This document shows positions 45,400-63,211 of a stretch of 64,000 nt of DNA, piece by piece; the stretch's first letter is position 1, and each line of letters starts with the position of its first letter. Where the stretch lies: positions 10,317,640 through 10,381,639 of the forward strand of contig CM034537.1 in NCBI GenBank assembly GCA_020002185.1, in the 5' to 3' direction. The translations under genes were made by a program, and so were the position numbers. The stretch comes from Paraescarpia echinospica (lineage: Eukaryota; Annelida; Polychaeta; Sabellida; Siboglinidae). The notes beneath the pieces were generated by a model. The model saw only the letters and a program-made list of their open reading frames with translations. It had not been told where the DNA came from and searched no databases.

Positions 45400-46020
45400 C
45401 TAAAACGGGCAATGCCACTTCAAACGTTGGATAATGATGCCTATACTGTATAAATCAACAGCAACTATTTCAAAACATTTCACACATCTCACTGACATCC
45501 GCCGCATTGGCACAGCATTGTGCAGTTGATGATTGAACGGCAAGCTGTTCCTGCAGGTGGCATTGTCATCAACTGCACCTCCCATCCAGACACGTTCTCC
45601 TTTCGAGTCCAGTCGAAGAATACTGGACTGGGCAATTGTGGTGCTTTCTGCAGGGCCTGGTCCCAGAGCCTGGTAGCCCACTCACAGGAGGGCAACCTGT
45701 GTTGGTGGAATGTTTTCTATCTCCCTTACTTTCTTTGTGAAGTGGATCTGTCTGGCCCGGTTCATGTGGGCCTCAGAACTGCACCGGTCGTACGGTACAA
45801 TAACGTATCTCTCGATGGTTGGAACAACGTCTCTCAGGATATCTGTCGAGGGACTGTCTGCACGAGCACACAGCGCAGGCGTTACGGCACTGAAAGCGGA
45901 ATGATTTCCCTATGCCGATCGCCACCACAAGACTTTCACAGCTAAGTCTGCGAGCAAAGCTGACGACTAGCACGACAACATCATGACAGTCTTCCTTGCG
46001 TGACACCATCTGCGGCATGC
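45400..46020 (-). pseudogene. FEN1/PIN-like family gene, C-terminal part, decayed
   Basis: Minus strand, three frames. 46,000-45,920: DVVVLVVSFARRL then VVAIGIGKSFRF; the Asp leading a hydrophobic strand fits the second metal-binding block of FEN1/PIN nucleases. After a deletion that removed the TGCD block, about 45,860-45,680: TIERYVIVPYDRCSS, NRARQIHFTKKVREIENIPP, TQVALL and a stop. Then, frameshifted, ATRLWDQALQKAPQLPSP, GWEVQLMTMPPAGTACRSII and a partial Cys cluster (CTMLCQCGGC). This is the block order of the same family as at 63,212-64,000. It lies exactly between the two inverted arms. Not functional. Confidence 0.65.
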
Positions 46021-46084
46021 AGCAGCATCCGGGTGTCTGCCTCTTAGTGTGTACAAGGTGATAGCTGGACTAGCACCACAATTT

Positions 46085-47060
46085 AAACATCCATTTCGAC
46101 ATCAACTTTGTGGCTCCGTGTTATGTAGTTCTTTAGATATGGTAATAATATGCTTTGGTGAGTGCCATCTTTATAAATGGCGAATGTAGGCATATCAACG
46201 AAGGTAAAACAAGTTATATTTTTTGCAATCGCTATCCTCCAAGCTATCCAAAAACGTCAACAATGCGGTTCTACGTAACGTAGTCATTAAGATATATTTA
46301 CATTTGTATTGACGACCGCCATCTTTAAAAATGACGGATGTAAATGACGAAGTAACAAATCTGAATTCTGTGACCCCTAAAACATATATCTAGACACAAA
46401 CATTATTGTTCTATTTTACGCAGTTATTACGATATGGGGAAATTGAATTTGGCAGCCATTTTTTAAATGGCCGCCGTTTCTGAATGCAGCAAAAATCTGG
46501 AATGGCTCCTGTTTTTATGATGGTTCAATTGGTGTGTAGAATAGATCAACAAAGTATCTTTCTTTTATTTGTGCTTTTATGCACTATCTTTTCACCTATC
46601 CGCTGGACTATACAGGACTAACAGGCTTTGTCTGCGGCCATCTTTCAAAATAGCGGATATTTCAAAATGGCGGATCTATTGTAAAATCAATGAAGGTCAA
46701 AAGTAATGTATATGAAATCATCGCATCTAAAAACATACATTTTGACATCAACTTGGTGGCTCTATGTTGTGTAGTTCTTGAGATATGGGAATAATATGCT
46801 TTATGGGAATAATATTCTTTACAAATGGCCGATATAGGCATTTTTACGAAGGTAAAACGTTACACTTTTTGAAATCGTTATCCTATTTGTTACTCTAAAA
46901 CGTAAACTATACGGCTCTATGTAGCGTAGTTATTAAGATATTGTTTCATTTATATTGACCACCGCCATCTTTAAAAATGGCGGATGTGAATGTTGGAGAA
47001 GCTGAAAAGTAACAATTTGATATTTTAATGTCATGACAACAACGATATAGACACATTTGA
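46085..47060 (-). mobile_element. Right arm of the DNA-transposon-like unit
   Basis: Inverted partner of the left arm. Two consecutive partial copies (46,090-46,575 and about 46,600-47,020) carry the same palindromes in opposite orientation (CCGCCATCTTTAAAAATG-CGGA at about 46,317 and 46,963; GCCATTTTTTAAATGGCCGCC at 46,454). The arm is longer than the left one because the unit was duplicated. No terminal target duplication could be recognised. Confidence 0.78.
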
Positions 47061-47865
47061 ATACAAAAATAATAAGTGCTGTTTGAACATAAACTAGGTG
47101 AGCAAAACTGGTGTTCGACCATATACCCTCACTCCCTCAGAGGCAATTCTAGATTGGCACTGCATGGATGTTATTGACAATCTATGTTTCACCGTTTCAA
47201 GCAGGATGGATCACTATTTCCTGTTACGTTTGAAGAAAGATAGATGCACGTCATTTCCTGTCCGGTGTTGCGCGCAACTGTGGCAGATCCTTTCCCGTAA
47301 CATGACTGCTTTGCAGCATAAATAAACCGGCAGGCCCGCCAGAGATTCACCGGTCATTTTTATTCCGATCCACTTCCAGCCTCACATTATCGTCGCATGA
47401 ATCCAAGCAGCTTCTGCCCCACTGCTGGTATCATTGCTAGAATGTTTACTTAACACATAAGGAACATATCTGCTACAGCGCATTGTTATGTTGCTGATGC
47501 GTTGTACTCCATCGTGGTACTATTACGTATAGTTCCTGGACTATCGCACTGCATTTGCAGTTGTTGCCATCAGTGACTCTCCACCAGCAGCCCTGTCTTT
47601 ACACTTTTCATATTCCTCAGTTTTTCTAAAATCTTTTGTTGACGCGGTCCTTCCTGTGCAGATGTGGTCATCCCCTTTTCCTGCGGCCTTCATCTTTCTC
47701 AACCTCTGCCGTCTTTGGTTGAGGCGAGCGTCTAAGTAACCTGTATCCCGTTCTCCTCACTCAGGTCATCCACCCTCCTACTATCCATCTTCTTTGCTCC
47801 ATTCATCCCCCTCATCTAAACGTGCCTAAGTGTCAAACATTGGGCACGTGTGTTCACTCTACATT
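47060..47865. other. No gene seen
   Basis: A 75-codon plus-strand frame at 47,098-47,325 and others here match nothing I recognise. C/T-rich text at 47,560-47,800 is unremarkable. Confidence 0.45.
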
Positions 47866-48050
47866 GCTCCAGCCGTATGAATGAGTACTTGGCCATAGAC
47901 AGTGGTGGATATGTGTGTATGAATTGCAGCGTGGCTGAATGCTTCCCAATGAAGTCAAGGTCGTGTTCAATTGAATAGGCCTGCCAGAGAATATATATAT
48001 TGTAAAGCAATGTGAGCTGTCCCGGGATTGGATACTACGAACTTACCTTT
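47866..48050 (+). mobile_element. SINE copy, plus strand
   Basis: CAGCCGTATGAATGAGTACT, TGGCCATAGACAGTGGTGGA, AATTGCAGCGTGGCTGAATG and GGCCTGCCAGAGAA in order, then a GTAAAGC-type tail. Body of the SINE family seen at 27,795, 43,035 and 48,234; the tRNA-like head is absent. Confidence 0.65.
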
Positions 48051-48168
48051 TTAATTATGATGAGAAGGACTGAAAATATTGAACCATACCACGTATGGAA
48101 GGTCGTTCTTTATTCCATATTCATGGTAAAATAAGTTCTTATATAGCGCAGTAACCAGTCCTTAATAA

Positions 48169-48170
<2 letters not shown>

Positions 48171-48233
<63 letters not shown>
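48171..48233. repeat. (AC)n microsatellite
   Basis: About 31 perfect AC units between two SINE copies in opposite orientation. Confidence 0.97.
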
Positions 48234-48236
<3 letters not shown>

Positions 48237-48365
48237 CGATAACCAGCTACTCATCCATACAGCTGACTAAACTGGAGCAACGTGAAGTGAACGAATTTGC
48301 TCATGGTTCGAAACTGTAGCACCGAGTCCGATGCGCTATCCACTGCGCCACTGCGTTTGCCCGTG
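48234..48365 (-). mobile_element. tRNA-derived SINE with intact box A
   Basis: Minus strand: GTGGCGCAGTGGATAGCGCA then TCGGACTCGGTGCTACAG, a clear tRNA-type A box. Then TTTCGAACCATGAGCAAATTC (close to box B), CAGTTTAGTCAGCTGTATGG and ATGAGTAGCTGGTTATCGACA leading into (GT)n. Same family as 27,795-27,995. Confidence 0.7.
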
Positions 48366-48369
48366 GCTG

Positions 48370-51030
48370 CCTGAGCAATGGCCGTGGGTTGGCTAAAATG
48401 AATAGTACTAGCCTATCGCGTTTACCCTCACAACCATAAAATTCGACAAAGTTATAACTGTTTCTGTACATCATACCTTCTACGCATCGACAACGTCAAT
48501 ACAACAGCGTTGCGATTTCAGATAAAGTGGAACTAATCCCGCAAGCGGAACAATTTTGCCTAAGCGAAAGGTGCGTGTGCACCCAGAGCACCTCCATCCT
48601 ACGGGTCGGTTGCGTCGTCAAGGAATACGTCTGGAAATCGTATCTTCGTGGATTTTAACATATCACAGACTTGAACAACACGTGTGATTGACTTGCAGCA
48701 ACGTTGTGATAGAGAGTATCATGGCATTGCACCAGCGCCACGTTTACTGGCCACTTGTTGCCAATCATAATTAATGTAGTCTACGAGTGTATGCGCAAAG
48801 TGGAATTATTTATATAAAACCCATACGCCTAATTAAATATATGTAATTTATTTTTATCGAAATATATGAGCTTGTTATCATTTTTTGGAATCCGTGTTGC
48901 TGTGGCATGTTGTATATTTACGCCGTTGACATCAGTTATAAATACACAACGTACAATAGAGTAACAATATCAGAAGAACACGATCTACTTCATGTTGCAG
49001 TAATGTTGTATGCCAGCGGCTACGGAAACGTTTGAAGACTATTCGAATTTATTGCGCAATACTTCTACTTAACCACTCTGGGCATCTTTCTGTCATGCTC
49101 TCTTCTCTGTTTTGCTTATATCGTCTTGAATTCTTGTAATAATCCGTCTGCTCACAAGAGGTGCAGTTGTAGCAGATGTGCCAAATATCTGCTTTAGTTG
49201 GGAAGGAGGTTTTCATCTTTTTGCCATTTTTTTCGAATCTCACATATGTTTCGTTTTTGTTTTCAAATAACCTTCTCCCTTCAACCAATTGCTCATTTTT
49301 TAGATAACCCTAACCGTAACTCTAACTTGGATACAGATTTCATAAAATGCCATCGTTAAAAAATTCCTAATGGGGTTAGGTCCCCCTCCATCACCTTCCT
49401 TCCTGTGTTCATCTCTCCAGCAGAAAAGTCTCCTGCCTTCTACATACGAGTGAAGAGGCTCGTCAGACTGGATGGTTCAAATCAGTATCCTTTTTACTTG
49501 TTTCGCAATTAATTTACCTTTTTTGTGACATTTCGGTCGTTATCAGCGAAATTCATCAGTCAGCTACCTAGAGAGGTGAGAAAAGTCACAGAAAAAGTAA
49601 ATTCACTGCAAAAATAAGTATAAAAAACGATTCCTTCCTCCTAAGTTTTTAACGTGGCGCCTTTTACTGAAATGGAGCGAATTCATCATATTGAAAAGCA
49701 ACAAAACTAGAACATAAGCGTCGGAAAGGGGCTTGGATGGCTGGGCCCCCAATTTTAGAGTGGGATTTAGCCCCCATACTGGGCGAATTCCACAGAAGTT
49801 TTTTGAGAGTTTCATTCGAGTTGCCACCTCCGATCCGAGCTGAAACTGCATCATCTTGTGGTTGTGTTTAACATCGCACCCCCTCCCCCCGTCTTGCAAT
49901 GCTATATATGACAGCAGCGTGAGGCTCCGGGTAGAATTTTGAAACAGCACAATTCTCCACCGTACGGTCTTCTGATGTCATATCCGACAGAGCGAAGTGT
50001 TGAGGCTCCGGCACTCACCCTCCCCCCAATATTCACCACTTTCCGACGCTTATGTAAATGTCACCACATTACGGTGACGACAGAATATATTGTATTCACC
50101 ACAAAAAACCATCCAATTTTACGTATCAGATGCGTAAAGTGGGGTGGCTAATCCTTCACCATTAACATTTCCATTAACCTCGATATTGTGCAGATGGTCG
50201 CGATTTAGGTGTTTTGTCGGCCCACTACTCGCCCACCTCCGCTCAGGTCTAGACTAGCCCTAGGTGCTTTCACACACACAACGTCCGTCTGTTGTCAACA
50301 TGTTGGATTCACGCCGTCAAAATTAGAATCACTGTGCGTCAATGGTTACGTGCACGCGGCGTCAGATTGACACGTCGGTGGATATAGTACCATCAGACGT
50401 GTTGATGCGGGTCGTATGGACAATCTCGAGTCGTACTCTAGTCGCCCAGTTTCACGACTTGCCACTTGACTCGCTATTCAGATGATCTGATACTTGACTT
50501 GGTTTTGAAGGTCGTTGATTTAAAACTTGACTTGCATATAATTTGACTTAAGAGTTGACTTGACTTGCATGTCATTTGACTTGAGGCTTGATTTGAGATT
50601 TGATTTGTCCTTGTCTTGAGATTTTACTTGACTTACCATACCGTGACTTGCCAACAAATCGGAGAACCGCTGACTGTTGGCTGGCTTTTAGACGGTACGT
50701 TGCCGTGAACAACCCAAATTGGGGAAACATGAAGGCCATTACGCCAATCTCATGCTAATGTCGTTCCACATTACGATCAGTACCTCGCATGTTCCAAATA
50801 CGTCACCAATCTAGACGCTGATAACTAGATTAAACATTCCACTGGCTGGTGTGAAGACAATCTGACTATGGCGGACCCTTTGTCTGTATGTAAACCGTCC
50901 CACTCTGCGAGTACGTAGCACTCTGTGAGTACATATGGCACATCATATTTAACTATATAGACGGTTTATAGTAGACAACAATACAATAACAATACGAATA
51001 TTATTTGACAAGTCTATCCTATCACAACTA
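48370..51030. other. No gene seen; degenerate CTTGA repeats at 50,440-50,640
   Basis: No domain or linked exons. 50,440-50,640 is rich in ACTTGACTTG-type text, an old simple repeat. A C-rich minus-strand frame (49,049-49,288) with HICYNCTSCEQTDYY is unrecognised. A few CCCTAA-like units occur at 49,305-49,320. Confidence 0.45.
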
Positions 51031-51084
51031 TAGGGCCTATCGATGGACGAGAGCTTAACTTTTTGCCCGACCTTCAAAATACAG

Positions 51085-51235
51085 ATACTGCAAGAGGATG
51101 GCGATCAACGCATTAGTTGAGTAGATGTGTAAAGAAGAGGGGGTGGGATTCGTAGATTTATGGGGATACTTTTTTGGGAGGGAAGATATGTACGTGAGAG
51201 ATGGCCTCCATCTAAGTCGCCCAGTTTACCTAACA
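51085..51235 (+). mobile_element. LINE ORF1 SGNH-esterase fragment
   Basis: MCKEEGVGFVDLWGYF, then REDMYVRDGLHLSRPV. The FVDLW..F and RDGLHL blocks are the C-terminal end of the SGNH-hydrolase-like domain carried by CR1/Rex1-type LINEs, with Asp and His of the esterase active site in RDGLHL. Confidence 0.6.
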
Positions 51236-51292
51236 AACGTCTTTCTGTTCAAGAATCAGCTTGGTCAGTCTTCGTTGTACTCCGTTAAACTT

Positions 51293-51450
51293 ATCTATAT
51301 GTTCTTCTGACGATATGGCCTCCATGCTTGTATGCAATATTCAGAATAAGGCTTACCTGTTGTTTGCACAGTCGTACCATTAACTGTTTCTCTTTATGTA
51401 TGATAATTACCCTAATTAGCCCTAGAATCTGAGTTCCCTTTGAATGGACA
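51293..51450 (-). mobile_element. Rex1-like RT thumb fragment
   Basis: Minus strand SKGTQILGLIRVIIIHKEKQ then MVRLCKQQV and YKHGGHIVRRTY. Aligns with KGNQILGLIRRNVAYKEKEL and YIQAWRPYRKKDI of element C at 4,235-4,380. Directly abuts the plus-strand fragment at 51,085, an inverted junction of two parts of one kind of element. Confidence 0.65.
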
Positions 51451-52299
51451 GCGAGTCTGGAAGCTACAAGGCCCGAATCAATGGAGAAACATTGCATCAA
51501 AGATACGCGCCAACGACAACCTCCGTCAAGGGAGAGTCGATGAGGTTGTATTATGCAATATTAGAGGGACTTTGAAGGCTAGTGGCTGCTCGGACAATAA
51601 TCGAGTTATCAGTTGACATTTGTACAGTACGCATTTACAACGCTACTGCGTGGCACATTGACAGGTGTTTCCGAGGGCTAATGTATATCGTGATTGCCTC
51701 CCTAACAAGCCGTCTCTCACTGATCGTGTGATAATGGGTATTTTCCTCAACGTTGTCTTTTCTCTCACTATAGGTTGTGTAGACTTAATCTAACACCACA
51801 CAACGTTTGACCCAACCCATTGCCGGACAGCATTAACGTATCGCCAATTCATAACGCGCAGTTATAGCGTATGTGTAACTATTTTTGAACATCGATAATT
51901 TCATTCGTCAACTTCAGCGTATGCGTGAACATTTATCGTAACACCTCTACCACAAATCTATTATACATTCAAATGACGTCTAGCAAAATGGTACACAAAT
52001 ACGTTAGCTGGACAACGCCATTGCTGTTTTATAACATTTCAACTGTGCATTTGGGTGACATGATAGGTTCAAATAAAAACGAATGTACATGCGATGTTTC
52101 AATGAAATTACTGACTACAATTTTACCACATTTCAGTTGAGAGATTTTTTAACTGACGTAAATTTACCAAATGAAATAAAGATGTCCAAACTATGTCAAT
52201 CTCATTTGCTACTACATTGCAATGTTTGTCAAGATAATACAATACATATAGCGGATACTACTACCCTTTCTACGAATAATCAAATCACTGATCAGTGAT

Positions 52300-52690
52300 C
52301 AAGATTCCATTTATTTGACCTTGTCAACATATACATTATATGCATTAATGCATTGGTAATATGAGTAATGTGTAAGGTCGGGGAGACTCCCGTTAAGACT
52401 TATATTGTCGCTAGCACGGGAACCACCCCCACAAATGTAAACAATCACAACATGTACATAGTATGATCAGATTAGTAAATTATAATCATTGCTTTAAGAA
52501 TTACAAATGTAGCAATTCTGGATAAAACAGCATGATTCGTAATTTAGAGTAATGTAATGTTTGATGTAACCCGAGAAACCATGTAGACTGTGTAATCAAT
52601 TTACCTAACCTAAATTGTAGCAGTCATGGAAAACACTCATAACATAGCGGATATATTATTCTAAATTTCGTAATCTTTGTCAATCGGCCG
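52300..52690 (-). mobile_element. LINE element E, second 3' end
   Basis: Minus-strand copy of the element E 3' UTR: CTTAACGGGAGTCTCCCCGA-type text at about 52,378-52,400, followed (reverse sense) by TGTCAACAAGGTCAAATAAATG. Compare 11,140-11,230 (GGGAGCCTCCCTGACC and GGTCAAAATAAATAC). Confidence 0.65.
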
Positions 52691-53042
52691 GTACAAACAC
52701 TTAGAATAAAATCAAATGGCATGGAGCTGTAATTGAATGATAATGTGGCAACACATATAACCGGACAAGGACGCGGCCGTGAATGTTTGTGCTACTACTC
52801 CACCATGAACTCATGTTACAAAGGTACAATTTTATATTGATTTCACACAATTAATTATTGTATTTCGCCAATTCAAGCCCAACGATTATATTCTCTATCG
52901 CGGCAATCGATTGTGTTGCGGGTCCAAAACGCGATGACCGATGGTAATTCAACCTGTGTGATTATGAAATTAGAAATGCACGGCTGTATATTGCACAAAG
53001 CGTTTTGCATACGTGCGTACTAATTCGTGACACACTCCCCTT

Positions 53043-53095
53043 CGTTTGTGTGTGTGTGTGCGCGCGCGTGCGTGCGTGTGTGCGTGCGTGTGTAT
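53043..53095. repeat. GTGT/GCGC microsatellite
   Basis: Alternating purine-pyrimidine (GT)n(GC)n(GTGC)n, a potential Z-DNA tract. Confidence 0.85.
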
Positions 53096-53664
53096 GGGTA
53101 GCGCCCTCAGACACATAATGTCGAACTAAGGGTTTGGTTGAAAAGCACACGCATGTATTTTAAGGATACTTAAGAGCAATAATTTATTATACAAAATACA
53201 ACAAATAGGTCTACAGTTACAAATCCTGGATATTGTATGACAATGCACACCAACTCGGACAGTCACTAGCAATGTGAGCAAATGTAGCGGAGATGCCGAC
53301 AGCTTGCATTCTAATTGTAAGCAGTAAGTCTGCTATGTATAAGTCGTTAACTAATCATGGGCGGATCCAGTGGGGGCCTGGGGGCACGTGTCCCCTTTTC
53401 GACTGGGTCCCCTTACCGTGCCCCCTAGAGCTTTGGAATATGCCCCCGTCGTTCAGTAAAGTTGGTAAGGTTACAATAAGCTGAAGGGGCGACACAAATT
53501 GTCTCCTATAATTAAGTCGTTAACAAATACAGCGCAAACAAAGAACCATGATTTCCTAACTTCATTGACACAACACCTTCGTATCCACTGACACAGCTAA
53601 TTGGCGTGGCGTCTATTTACGCTGTCAGTATCAGTTATATCAAAATAGAGAAACTTATCTATTT

Positions 53665-54348
53665 GATGTGGTGCAGTGGCTGTCTGGCGCGCCTAGGGTT
53701 TTGATGTGGTGCAGCGGCTGTGTGGCGTGCCTAGGGTTTTGATGTGGTGCAGTGACTGTGTGGCGTGCCTAGGGTTTTGATGTGGTGCAGTGGCTGTGTG
53801 GCGTGCCTAGGGTTTTGATGTGGTGCAGTGGCTGTGTGGCGCGCCTAGGGTTTTGATGTGGTGCAGTGACTGTGTGGCGTGCGTAGGGTTTTGATGTGGT
53901 GCAGTGGCTGTCTGGCGCGCCTAGGGTTTTGATGTGGTGCAGTGGCTGTGTGGCGTGCCTAGGGTTTTGATGTGGTGCAGTGACTGTGTGGCGTGCCTAG
54001 GGTTTTGATGTGGTGCAGTGGCTGTGTGGCGTGCCTAGGGTTTTGATGTGGTGCAGTGGCTGTGTGGCGCGCCTAGGGTTTTGATGTGGTGCAGTGACTG
54101 TGTGGCGTGCGTAGGGTTTTGATGTGGTGCAGTGGCTGTGTGGCGCGCCTAGGGTTTTGATGTGGTGCAGTGACTGTGTGGCGTGCGTAGGGTTTTGATG
54201 TGGTGCAGTGGCTGTGTGGCGTGTCTAGGGTTTTAATGTGGTGCAGTGGCTTTGTGGCGTGTCTAGGGTTTTGATGTGGTACAGTGGATGTGTGGTGTGT
54301 CTAGGGTTTTGATGTGGTGCAGTGGCTGTGTGGCGTGCCTAGGGTTTA
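53665..54348. repeat. 38-bp minisatellite, 18 copies
   Basis: Units GATGTGGTGCAGTGGCTGTG + TGGCGTGCCTAGGGTTTT. Variants alternate GTGGCT/GTGACT, GGCGTG/GGCGCG and CCTAGG/CGTAGG. Some variant patterns recur every few units, suggesting higher-order copying. Lies 0.6 kb downstream of the gene 2 stop. Confidence 0.95.
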
Positions 54349-54838
54349 TAACATGACACCAAAGGGGGCCAGGCTTATGCCCTGTTAGCTGTCTTTGCAA
54401 AAAAAATGTAATGGCACAAGTTATGTAGGACACATTAAAGAAATAAATTGTCAATGGCGTAATACCCCAATGCCCCTTCCAAATACGTCACTGTCTCTCG
54501 CTGTCATAAACATTCGTATTACATTCAAATGACATTGAATAAGTTTGAAGAGAATGCGCGGTGATTAGAAGGTTGGGTGTAACACACTTGCTGCAGTTCC
54601 AAGTTTACGTAATTTCATCCACTGCAGCCTGGGTCTTTTCAACCTGGTGTCTATACCAGGGGGTATCGAATATATATCACAGTGACTAAATAGTAATCTC
54701 TCGTGGGTGTTGCTCCCTCCCTCCTTTCTGACTTTAACGGAGGCGGACAGGGCTGTTTCCGGTCAGGGGCACGGTGTGATGCGCCGAGCAGGCAGTCTGT
54801 ACGACAGCCCTGCTGTAGGTCTATTCCGAATATGGATG
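54349..54838. other. Downstream flank of gene 2, no gene seen
   Basis: Spacer between the minisatellite and the last exon of gene 2. It probably holds part of the gene 2 3' UTR; no polyadenylation signal could be assigned. Confidence 0.4.
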
Positions 54839-54903
54839 GATTAGCTCTATTTCAACAAGCATTAGCTCTATTTCAACAAGCATTAGCTCTATTTCAACAA
54901 GCT
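54839..54903. repeat. 21-bp tandem repeat, 3 copies, in gene 2 3' UTR
   Basis: ATTAGCTCTATTTCAACAAGC three times, 35 bases past the gene 2 stop codon on its sense strand. Plus-strand reading gives LALFQQA repeats, not considered coding. Confidence 0.9.
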
Positions 54904-54937
54904 TGCATTCGGTTACAAGCACCGATTTTTGTCTCCA

Positions 54938-61726
<6,789 letters not shown>

Positions 61727-61919
61727 GTTTCTTGACCACGGCAGGTGGACAGGTGTGTCAGTTTGCTTTCTGGGTCACGCGATCGCATCACTATGCTTCA
61801 ACGACGTTCCACGTGGCTGACTTTGTAAGAATTATGTTCTATAAAGTCATAAAAAATGAGACGGTGTCTATTTATGCAACGCAGCTACGAGATTTGTTAT
61901 CGGGCAAATTGTATACATG

Positions 61920-62075
61920 AATGCATGCATACACACACTCGCGTGTAAACGCGCACGTACACGCACGCGCCAGCACGCACGCACACACATGCGCGCACAT
62001 GCACGCACGCAAACGCACGCACACACACACGCACACAGACGCACATACAAAATACATACAATCACAACACATACA
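61920..62075. repeat. CA/CGCA-rich microsatellite
   Basis: Imperfect ACAC, ACGC and ATGC tetranucleotides upstream of gene 2. Not coding. Confidence 0.85.
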
Positions 62076-62109
62076 CATAAATTATATACTTCTATACTTC
62101 TATACTATT

Positions 62110-62390
62110 TCACAGCTTGAGTTTAGATTTGCAAGTGGTTCTGCTACAATGTCATCACGGAAGGCTGTGAGAACTCCACCAACATGGGCGTTTCTGTCCT
62201 TTCGGATGGCGATATAGTTAGGTGGTAGGAACGAATAGGTAGGGTAGTTTTCATCTCATTTTGTTTCGACTAGGAATATGATGTCAGGATTATTTGACTG
62301 GATAGTTGTTTTTAATTGGGTTGCTTTTGCGATGCTCTTGACGCTGTTGGTGTTGATCAGAATTCCGCTAAGTGTGTTTCATTTGGTTTT
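62110..62390 (-). mobile_element. LINE endonuclease fragment
   Basis: Minus strand: GILINTNSVKSIAKATQL, NNPDIIFLVETK (catalytic Glu of the ETK block), then PPNYIAIRKDRNAHVGGVLT and NLNSSCEI. This is the start of an AP-type endonuclease domain of a LINE ORF2. One stop follows ETK, so the copy is dead. Confidence 0.7.
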
Positions 62391-62489
62391 CTTACAACGT
62401 TCAGTAGTCCGATGGCTCGGCCCAGGAACCTCACAATGTCTGTTTACAATCGTTTTTTGCATTTTTGATAGTTCTTAGTGTTTAGATGA

Positions 62490-62850
62490 CCTTTTGGCCA
62501 CTTGTTTTTTCAGAATCCAAGATGGCCGCCACACTGCACCAAAATCTAGATTTCATCATAATTTCTGTTCTAAGTACAGTAGAATGATGATGTTGGCATC
62601 TATAAGTATAAGTTTTCGAGGGCGAGGAATACGATTCGGAATAACATTTTGCGGCCATCTTGATGACGCAAATCCAAGATAGCCCCCAAATTGACAATAA
62701 AAACACAAACATAATGGTAAAAATGCATATAATCAGTTGTAAGTACAGTATAATGATGATGTTAGTCTGAAGTTATTTTACCATTTGGCAGTAATCTTGA
62801 TGACGTAAATCCAAGATGGCTATCAACACCACCATAAAAACGTTTATAAT
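62490..62850. repeat. Subterminal-type repeats with CCAAGATGGC motifs
   Basis: AATCCAAGATGGC (62,513), AATCCAAGATAGC (62,671) and AATCCAAGATGGC (62,809) recur 156 and 138 bases apart, with GCGGCCATCTTGATGACG before the second and GTAATCTTGATGACG before the third. AGTACAGTA-AATGATGATGTT is also duplicated (62,573 and 62,742). Non-coding; lies just past the 3' end of the FEN1/PIN-like gene at 63,212. Confidence 0.75.
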
Positions 62851-63211
62851 CGGTCGTGTTTTGTGTTTTTGTATGAATTTGTTTCAGACGGATAAATAAT
62901 AGTGCATGCTAATTTATATTTCATCCATAGGATTTTTATTCTGTGCATTCAGTGTGAATGTAAAATAAATAATGCCTGTATTTCATAAAATCATCCATTT
63001 ATTATGATCCACGTGATTATCATATACTTGCTCTAACATTGATTACTAACTAAAGCGTGCATTTGCATGTGAAACAATTCATATATGAGTACATGCATAC
63101 ATCAAGACAGCAATAGCTAACTTCATCCCACCCAAAATTACAAGAGCTAAGACAAAGTTCGGAAATTCGTCACAGGAACAAGCAACTGATTTCCAGGAAC
63201 CAGCCATTCTC

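Noticed and set aside
45520..45945. 141-codon plus-strand frame
   Set aside because: Antisense shadow of the FEN1/PIN-like remnant, which has clear family blocks on the minus strand.
49049..49288. 79-codon minus-strand frame with CYNCTSC
   Set aside because: No domain match, no splice-linked neighbours; left as unexplained.
49305..49330. Telomere seed
   Set aside because: Only two or three CCCTAA-like units.
53665..54348. Possible CRISPR-like array
   Set aside because: Units are contiguous with no unique spacers and the DNA is eukaryotic; it is a minisatellite.
62278..62478. 66-codon hydrophobic frame that looks like a membrane protein
   Set aside because: The opposite strand carries a recognisable LINE endonuclease; the hydrophobic reading is its shadow.
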